NCBI GenBank assembly: GCA_033557675.1
Contig: JAWQRM010000166.1
Location: 1-27,833, forward strand
Reading direction: 5' to 3'
Length of the DNA stretch: 27,833 nucleotides
Source: Coptodactyla brooksi
Lineage: Eukaryota; Arthropoda; Insecta; Coleoptera; Scarabaeidae
The notes under the pieces are model-generated. The model ran no database searches. It was given only the letters and a program-made list of their open reading frames with translations, and was not told where the DNA came from. The translations under genes were made by a program, and so were the position numbers. Numbering within the stretch: position 1 is the stretch's first letter; each line of letters begins with the position of its first letter. This document shows positions 21,586 to 27,833 of the stretch, one piece after another.

Positions 21586-22507
21586 ATGGTTATCACTTCA
21601 CCAAAACGATAAATTAATTGCTCGACGCGTGTTCCGCCGACGAAGTCAGCATCTGAGCTCCAGGAAACAAGGACGAAGGCGATTGTCCGTTCTATTATAT
21701 ACTGAGGGCTGGTGACCAGATATCATGCCCTACTGTGAGCTACGTAACTTATCCAAACCATTAAGTGCATTTTTGTTTCCAGAGGGTTTCTTTATGAACC
21801 AATACTCATGTTCCTTACAACTTCCGCATTTACACTTGTATATCTATTAAGCTGTACAGTGGACTGAACGGTATTACTCCTCACGCTGTAGGTTTTCGCT
21901 GTAGGTCTAATACCACTTTAAAACACTGTTAGGTAATCCAACAGATAAAGTAAATATGTTGGAAAACAGTTGTATATATGAAATAAGTTGCATGGATTGC
22001 AAGAACAAGTATGTTAGGCAAACAAAAATATCCTTACAAATAAGGTTTAAAGAGCATGTGCCATACTTAAAATATGGGTACATAGAGAAAATTAGCGTAG
22101 CGCAACATGCATGAAATTCCTTAAAAATGTATCTAACAACAGGTTTTTGGATGCAGTTGAGAGTTTAGAAATCATTAAATGCAAAAACGCAATTAATAAA
22201 GATAGAGAAGTAATATACCGTTCAGTCTACTGTATAACTTAATAGACAAACAAGTGTAAATACCGGAATTATAAGGAACACGGGTATTGGTTTATAAAGA
22301 AATCCTCTAGAAACAAGAATGCACTTTAATAGTTTCGATAGGTCGCGTAGCTCACAGAAGGGGATGACATGTGGTCACCAGCTCTCAGTATATAATAGAA
22401 CGGACAATCTCTTTCGTCCTTGTTTTCTGGTGCGCCTCAAGACGGCGACTTTGTCGGCGAAACGCGTGTCGAGCAATTAATTTATTGGTTTGGTGAAGTG
22501 GTAACCA
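21586..22507 (+). mobile_element. Penelope-like element remnant with inverted terminal repeats
   Basis: Arms of about 290-300 bp (21586-21875 and about 22204-22507) are inverted copies at roughly 80% identity, sharing TTAATTGCTCGAC, ATTGTCCGTTCTATTATATA, GGTGACCA, GTGAGCTACG and ACTGAACGGTAT. Between them lies the GIY-YIG endonuclease relic annotated separately. The right arm contains CTCAAGA, a CGGCGAC-TTT-GTCGGCG stem and GAAACGCGTGTCGAG; the left carries CTCAGATG...GGAACACGCGTCGAG. This layout fits the hammerhead-bearing terminal repeats known from Penelope-like elements. The reverse transcriptase is missing, so this is a truncated copy. It sits in the presumed 5' intron of the CUB gene. 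Confidence 0.8.
21908..22242 (+). pseudogene. GIY-YIG endonuclease domain of a Penelope-like element
   Basis: The frame from about 21917 to the TGA at 22112 reads KTLLGNPTDKVNMLENSCIY, then EISCMDCKNKYVRQTKISLQ, then IRFKEH and AQHA. This is the linker followed by the (G)IYEI.C.DC..KYVGQT..SL..R..EH core of the Penelope endonuclease. The Gly of GIY is Cys, and the Gly of YVGQT is Arg, so activity is unlikely. After the stop, another frame gives NNRFLDAVESLEIIKCKNAI, then NKDREV, and two stops at 22240, the usual C-terminus. The linker matches the one in the separate Penelope remnant at 6579-6630, so both come from related elements. Confidence 0.8.
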
Positions 22508-22559
22508 GTGATTAACTTGTTACAAAGACAAAGGCTCCAAATCCACAATTTATCGGAAA

Positions 22560-23250
22560 AAGTAGGTTAAAATATAATTCATCATTCAGTAGACAGATAC
22601 GTGTTGATTATCAAGAACCAAGCGGCTATCCAGAACCATGTAGATGGCCCAGAGGGTTGGCTAACTAAAAAAATTGTTCTTAAATTACTCTTATATCTGG
22701 TCCATGCGTGTGTGGTGTAATATTGCGAAAATGTGTTATAATAGTGTAATAATGTATAAATATTGAAAATCCTTCTATTTCAGATAGGAAGCAATCATCT
22801 TTGGAATATTTAAGGCAAGGCTTTTCGTTCTCGTTTTTCTAGTCCTGCGGAACTACTATTTATGCAGTTATTTTTGTTCAACAACTGTTGTTAATAATAA
22901 CTGAATTAAATTCATCATTTTAATGGACATTCATCATTTTAATGGCTATTTTAATGGACTCTACCTAGCACATTTTGAGACTGTGCTATGTTAATTTATT
23001 CAGATTTGCCAAATCTATAAGGCCCCTACTGGTTAATTTTTAATGGATTTTCACTTTTGAATATGATTCAATATCTAGTTTGCTGGGAAAGTTATTCGTG
23101 TGCAGTTAAGGTATTATTTAAAATCTGAATAGCGAACAGTAACTTATCACATGTTTCATAAGTAATTTTGCTATTCGGTACATAATAAAATTAAAATTTA
23201 CTTTAGAATGTCGGTATTTTGCCTAGCGAATATAAATAGTTTGCGAATTA
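22560..23250. other. Non-coding stretch with a short tandem duplication
   Basis: No gene is recognisable. TTCATCATTTTAATGGAC is repeated imperfectly two to three times at about 22911-22961. A GC-richer patch at about 22610-22670 has no recognisable motif. Confidence 0.45.
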
Positions 23251-23290
23251 GAATTTACACATGCACGTGTAAACATGCATGTGTAAATTC
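23251..23290. repeat. Perfect 15-bp inverted repeat (hairpin)
   Basis: GAATTTACACATGCA (23251-23265) and TGCATGTGTAAATTC (23276-23290) are perfect inverted copies around the 10-nt loop CGTGTAAACA, which itself echoes the arm sequence. No flanking gene explains it. It could be a terminator-like fold, a recombination relic or a tiny palindromic element. Confidence 0.8.
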
Positions 23291-23398
23291 AACAATTATA
23301 AATATTGAACTTAATAAAGCGAACAATTTTTCAAACCACTTTTAGTAAAATACTTGTGCAATTGTAAGGTGATGTTGATTGTATCATTGTATCTATTA

Positions 23399-24238
23399 CA
23401 AATTGATACAATGCAATAAGTAGGTTTGGAAGCAATTTAAAGAATATTCCGAATGCTTTAGTATCAACGTATTGAAACAGTAGACATGCTCTCTTGCATT
23501 TTCCACAAAACCAAAGACCAAAGACGAAATACACAAATTCATATCAGAAACGTTGGCGTCATTACTAGGAAGAATCTGTTTATGTTCACTCTGCTCATCA
23601 CAAGTTGCTAGCTTTCCTAACAATATTTCTAAAATTCTTCACACGCTATGTACTAATGGATCTTTTAATCTTATCTTAACACATGTTGCTGTAACTACTG
23701 CAGATGATGGATACAAGTTATACAAACTTTTGGCTTGGGGCATTTTAGACAAAGTTGCGTCTATTTGTATTTCTTTTCTTTCCTTGTTTAAGGCACTTCT
23801 AAGCTTTCCATTGAGCAGAAATCGACGAACAATTCCTGTTTCTCCAACCCCAACTCCAACCTATAGAAGCAGACGAGTTGATACTGCTCTTGTCTTGGCT
23901 CGTTCACCTGAGTACACGTGATATTTCCAAGAATGACCACTAACTACATTACTTAATGATAGCAATGTTTCATGCTTATTTGATTTTGCAAGGTTTACCG
24001 TCATTGCTACCCAGTTAGTTATGTTGCGCTTTTGCCTTGCTTCATTCCATTTGACCCAAAAATATGAAAACAGGTTTCTCTGAATATTTATTTGTTGTTT
24101 ACCATGTTCGAGAAACATCATAATGTATTTCTGAACCTTTAATTTTTCAGTTACATCGAACGAAAATTTAAGAACAAAGTAATCGAAAACTGTATTGTTT
24201 ATACAACTTACAGCGTATGGATCAGATACACAAGTGTT
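23399..24238 (-). pseudogene. Intronless coding-like stretch, probable decayed retrocopy
   Basis: One minus-strand frame runs 280 codons from 24238 to 23399 with only two internal stops (TAG at 23863-23861, TGA at 23641-23639). This is far fewer than expected by chance in DNA this AT-rich. The peptide is of normal complexity: LEHGKQQINIQRNLFSYFWV, KWNEARQKRNITNWVAMTVN, SWKYHVYSGERAKTRAV, LRSALNKERKEIQIDATLSK, MPQAKSLYNLYP. A neighbouring frame continues with FFKLLPNLLIALYQFVIDTM toward 23331, suggesting a frameshift near 23430. No transposase or RT motif is seen. It fits a processed pseudogene of a large cytosolic host protein, but I cannot name it. The overlapping plus-strand frame at 23553-23921 is probably its shadow. 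Confidence 0.45.
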
Positions 24239-24249
24239 TCATATATTGA

Positions 24250-26500
24250 AAATTATAACAACTATAGTAAACGAAAAAGAATACAATAACAAAATTCGCA
24301 CTGCTATAATATTAGGAAGAGCAATTCTGATATAAGACCTATGGAGCAAAATATTTTATAACACTAAAATACAACTACGTTAATGTTATTCAAAAATTGA
24401 AATAAGTGGAGCAAGAAACAAATATTTTGCTACACTTCCAATAAAATTAACATTTCATTAGAGACACACAAATGTTGTGACTGTCCCGGGCAATATTATT
24501 GAATATAGATTATGGTGAAATAATTCCACACCAACGTACATATTTGTTGAATATTACAAAATAAAATGAAGGATTATATCGGAGAAAATTTCAATTTAAA
24601 AGATATTTTATGTTTTGTAAAAAGTTGCAAGTAAAGATATATTACTATATATTAGATTTAGATATAAATTTAACGAGAGTTGAATTAAAACATTATTTCA
24701 GGAGAATGCATCAGAATATCGTATCATATCATTTGAACATTTTAGTGGAATATAATAGGTATAATTTTCTTAACGTGAACATATTCAGATTCCCACCCTC
24801 GAAAATGATTTATATAAAATGTTCACTAACATACGGCCCCTAGGCTTTCACTTACCACAAAAAAAATCACAACTAATTTTGCAGATTGACACTCTGTATT
24901 TCAATACGAAGAAAATATTTAGATAAAGAATTTATTCGCACAATGGTGTTATTATTGCTTGTTATGCCTTTGCCATGCACAAAATAAGCTGTAACAGAAA
25001 TTAAGATAAATAAATAATAACCAAAATAATAAATAAATGAGAAAACAACATACATGTGAAGCAAACAAATCAAAGAAATTGTAAAGTAAGCTCTGATAGC
25101 AACAAAAAATTAGTTGTAAATATAAATATCCAATTTTCGACAGTCCTATTTAATTTTGAAACAAAATAGATGTTCAAAACTGTCAATTTCGATGCACCTT
25201 GCATTTCATTTGATCATTTATAATACGAACGCCTATTTTCCTTTATTGCTATTTTTCTTATGTGTACTTTAGTCTTTATGCAACATAAGAAACAAAATTC
25301 TATCGATCTGAGGTCGGATGACGATAGTGGTCAAAGCTTTATCCAATTGAGAGACTCACTCATATTGAAAGTACATATCAGTTCATATTATCAAAGGAGC
25401 CTTTTCCGGAAATATTCTGCATATGTACTATACGTACTACATATGTATTTATGTTGATTAATACTAATTCATTGATTTCTATAACTATACATGTTCTCCA
25501 CAAAATTTTGTTGCTGCTAATTTATATACATAGTAAATTTTGCACATAAAATGTGTAAAATTCACTACTTAATACTCATGAACAGTTTTAAGTCAACGGG
25601 TATAAATCGTAGGAGTTTCACAAGACCAAAAGCCCTGAAGTTAGTTGGTAAGGATGATATACCTATGCCCCATCGCCGGAAGCAAGAAATGCATGCAATC
25701 AAAATCCAGGAATGCACATAAACATACAAAACGAGGAAGATAACATAACCGTAATATAACATAACTGCTCGACCCACGTTTCACTAAATAACATAACATT
25801 CTCAGGAACGATGGAAGACTACTAATAAACTTGCCATGTAGTTTATCATAACAAGGTTTCACCTAACTGATTCCTAATTGCATTAAAAAGGAAGGCAGTT
25901 AAACGTTTCCCTTCGCCATTTCTAGTCTAAGAATTCTAGCGATTTAAGAGACTCTAAATCTCTACCCTTGGCCACTTGCCAACTCATACAACATTCCCTT
26001 AATTATAAGTCTCGTTTGATAACTTCTAAATTTTCAAATGCATCAAAGAATCTATTGATGGACACATTTCTAATTGGAAATGGGTATCACTTAAGCGTGT
26101 TCAACTATGCTATATTTTTCGGTACTACCATACTTTAAGTGAGTCACGATTTAACATATTATTAGGCCCAAAAACTAATTTTATGCCTGTTTGACGAAAA
26201 ATGTGAGGAATTTTAGAGAAAGGCAATGAAACGTCTTTTTAGTATGCTGTTAGTAAGTAATTCAAACTTCAAGTGATTAAATTATCAGTCTAAATTTCTG
26301 TCCGCGATGATTCAGACGATCAGATGTCAGAAACTGTTGGGGATGTAGAATTCGATGAACTTGTTAATGAAAATTTAACAAAGGACGATTAAATTGCTGT
26401 CACATTTTGTACAAAAAAAACGAATTACACTACGCAGAACGAAGGCCTCAAAATTTATTTTCCTGTTATACAAGTCATTTCATATGTGGTAACTGACAAT
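24250..26500. other. AT-rich non-coding stretch
   Basis: No gene or element is recognisable. Short frames (for example 24610-24843 plus, 25260-25457 plus, 25565-25862 minus) lack motifs. Around 26305-26395 a plus-strand frame, DDSDDQMSETVGDVEFDELV, is acidic, like some transposase N-termini, but stands alone. Confidence 0.4.
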
Positions 26501-26512
26501 GTACGCAAATTA

Positions 26513-26545
26513 TTAGGTTGTTTGGAAAGTTCGTGTCGATTTTTG
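26513..26545 (+). mobile_element. Orphan mariner terminal inverted repeat
   Basis: TTAGGTTGTTTGGAAAGTTC, followed by GTGTCGATTTTT, matches the outer end of mariner elements, which typically begin TTAGGTTG(T/G) and insert at TA; here the preceding dinucleotide is TA. The matching opposite end was not found, and the sequence turns into the tandem array about 80 bp on, so only one end survives. Confidence 0.55.
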
Positions 26546-26626
26546 GTAGATGGCGTCTGCTATGATATGTACGCATGTCATTTGTTTTCAATATTCAGAC
26601 CTGTCCTTACTTCACCTACCAAAAAA

Positions 26627-26722
26627 TCCATATACTGATATCCATATACAGGCTGCTTATATACAGGTGTCCATAAGCAGGGTTTCCATATTCAGAGTGT
26701 CCATACACAGGGTATCCCTTCT
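26627..26722 (+). repeat. Degenerate tandem repeat, unit about 16 bp
   Basis: About six copies of a unit near TCCATATACAGGGTG follow one another, with unit lengths of 12-17 bp. Read on the minus strand, the array begins exactly where the transposase fragment at 26723 and above stops matching (codons for GIPCVW). It looks like an expansion seeded from the end of that fragment. Confidence 0.65.
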
Positions 26723-27266
26723 TCTCGAAATTTTCTAATTGCATTGACATAATTCAATCTTAAATCTTTAAATCGTGTCATTTTCATTATAGCCAACCTT
26801 TTATTCAATACTTTGTATTTAAATTCATTAACGTGTAAATATTTACGCACTGTTTCTGCACAATAATTAACTTCGAAGCCACGTAGGGGGAATTTTTCCA
26901 TAAGGCTGCTAACACTTGGAACGAATCCTTCCTTGTATATACTGTATATGGTTTCTTTTATTTCACGGTATCTGGAATTCGAGAGAAAGGAGCTTTCTAA
27001 TAATCTCTTACTCTTACACCTGTCGTTACAATTCTCTGTACCGTAGATTGGGGAACTTCCGTCAATTCACTTGTCACCTTTATAGGTGCCAAACAGTTCT
27101 TGGCTTTTAGATTTTCATAAACCATAAGAATTATATTCTTAGCATCCGCGGAAAGAACTTTACTTGTCGCGGGCGTTCTATTTTCACTCTCTGGTGAAAA
27201 GTTTTCGGAACCTTCACTAACGGCTTCCCAAGGACGAAACATAATAATAAGTAAGGTGGAATACAA
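26700..27266 (-). pseudogene. IS630/Tc1/mariner-like transposase N-terminal fragment
   Basis: On the minus strand the first frame (27266-26997) holds a helix-turn-helix: LSADAKNIILMVYENLKAKN, followed by VTSELTEVPQSTVQRIVTTG. After a frame change, RYREIKETIYSIYKEGFVPS and SLMEKFP lead into ETVRKYLHVNEFKYKVLNKR, then RLNYVNAIRKFREEGIPCVW. The order HTH, then R.yL...FK.K..N.R, then YL.aIrk.ReeG.P, is that of insect DDE_3-type transposases, in which YLDETW should follow. Here that catalytic block is replaced by the tandem array. It is a truncated, frameshifted copy with no catalytic residues left. Confidence 0.65.
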
Positions 27267-27489
27267 AGTAATGAGTACGTCAATATGTTTTTCAAGGAAT
27301 AGATTATAAAAATTTTTACCTAATATATGTTTCGCTTACTATGTTCTGCCACAGTAAACGAAAGCATGCTAGTAAAGCTATAGGATGTAAAAGATCATAA
27401 AACTCATCACAAACTAGCAAGACTACACATATTCCCCATTAGTTTAAAAATATTTAAGATTAAAGTTAAATAATTAAATAAATCTGGCC

Positions 27490-27833
27490 AGTATTGTGAT
27501 AGGGTCACGAGGACTAGCGGATACGTTGACGGTGCCCGAAAGGGATGTGCGGCATGATGCGCAAAGCGCAGTTCTCGTGGAAACTCCCGACGTCGACGCG
27601 TAGCACCCACGGAAGTATCAGGATGTCGATGAAGGAAGCAGGTGAACGGCAAGGGCGGATGCTTCATTACCGCCCTTATAGCCAAAAGCTCTCGCAACAA
27701 TGGGGGTAGTTACGAGGGTGATCATTCCCCCACTTCCTGAGACACCGCGTTCGGAGACGGCCTGGCATTTTGGAGTACTAGAACATATATGGAGAGAAAC
27801 AACCTTAAACCACACAAAAACGTCGACCAACAA
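27490..27833. other. GC/CpG-rich segment of unknown type
   Basis: The base composition changes abruptly at about 27490 and the segment runs off the window. It keeps many CpG dinucleotides, for example GACGTCGACGCGTAGC (about 27589-27604). Minus-strand frames are open for 71 and 97 codons but give arginine/proline/serine-rich text without motifs. A recently inserted mobile element (LINE or SINE) or a CpG-rich host exon/promoter are both possible. Confidence 0.35.

Noticed and set aside
23553..23921. 122-residue open frame on the plus strand
   Set aside because: The opposite strand has a longer coding-like frame over the same bases; the plus frame shows no family motif, though without a search it is not fully excluded.
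1..27833. CRISPR array, prokaryotic operon or phage-type system
   Set aside because: No spaced identical repeats, no ribosome binding sites or packed genes; composition, splice sites and element types are all eukaryotic.

Overview
This window looks like accessory, mostly non-coding DNA from an arthropod nuclear genome, most likely an insect. It is strongly AT-rich, has no operon-like gene packing, contains one exon with clear splice signals, and carries decayed transposable elements of the classes common in insects: Penelope-like, jockey/CR1-like and RTE-like retroelements, and mariner/Tc1, pogo and piggyBac DNA transposons. No ribosomal RNA, functional tRNA, CRISPR array or prokaryotic gene is visible. 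All identifications come from reading motifs by eye; no database search was possible.

The only convincing host coding sequence is one exon on the minus strand (21480 to 20920). It encodes a signal peptide, a CUB domain and the start of a cysteine-rich, EGF-like stretch, and is bounded by a good acceptor and a good GTAAGT donor. The rest of the gene lies in other exons that I could not find. A second host-like stretch (24238 to 23399, minus) is one long frame with only two stops and no introns. It looks like a decayed retrocopy of a gene I cannot name.

Layout, left to right. 1-420: a tRNA-like (SINE-type) sequence in AT-rich DNA. 2512-2750: a short inverted pair resembling Penelope terminal-repeat cores. 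2840-3070: the tail of a mariner-type transposase. 3701-3965: a reverse transcriptase piece of a jockey/CR1-like LINE that runs directly into a 2.1 kb palindrome (3965-6055). 6137-6661: reverse transcriptase of a Penelope-like element. 6662-11460: almost featureless, apart from a 95-bp duplication and an AT microsatellite. 11680-12346: an internally deleted mariner transposase, abutting a TIR-bounded element (12343-12800). 13041-13824: a foldback element. 14058-14845: piggyBac. 15141-15434: a pogo/Tigger-like transposase tail. 15459-15662, 17676 and 18704: further Penelope/hammerhead-like terminal repeats. 18790-18958: an RTE-type LINE tail. 19282-20421: a nested palindrome built on mariner N-termini. 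21586-22507: a Penelope-like remnant with a GIY-YIG endonuclease relic between inverted terminal repeats, sitting just upstream of the CUB exon. 26513-27266: a mariner-like end, a 16-bp tandem array and a broken transposase. 27500-27833: a GC-rich segment of unknown type.

The most notable theme is how often Penelope-type terminal sequences appear here in inverted, head-to-head arrangement, several with the CTGA(A/T)GA...GAAA(C) layout of a hammerhead ribozyme core. These are decayed copies and no gene system is assembled from them. I saw nothing I would defend as a new multi-gene system.
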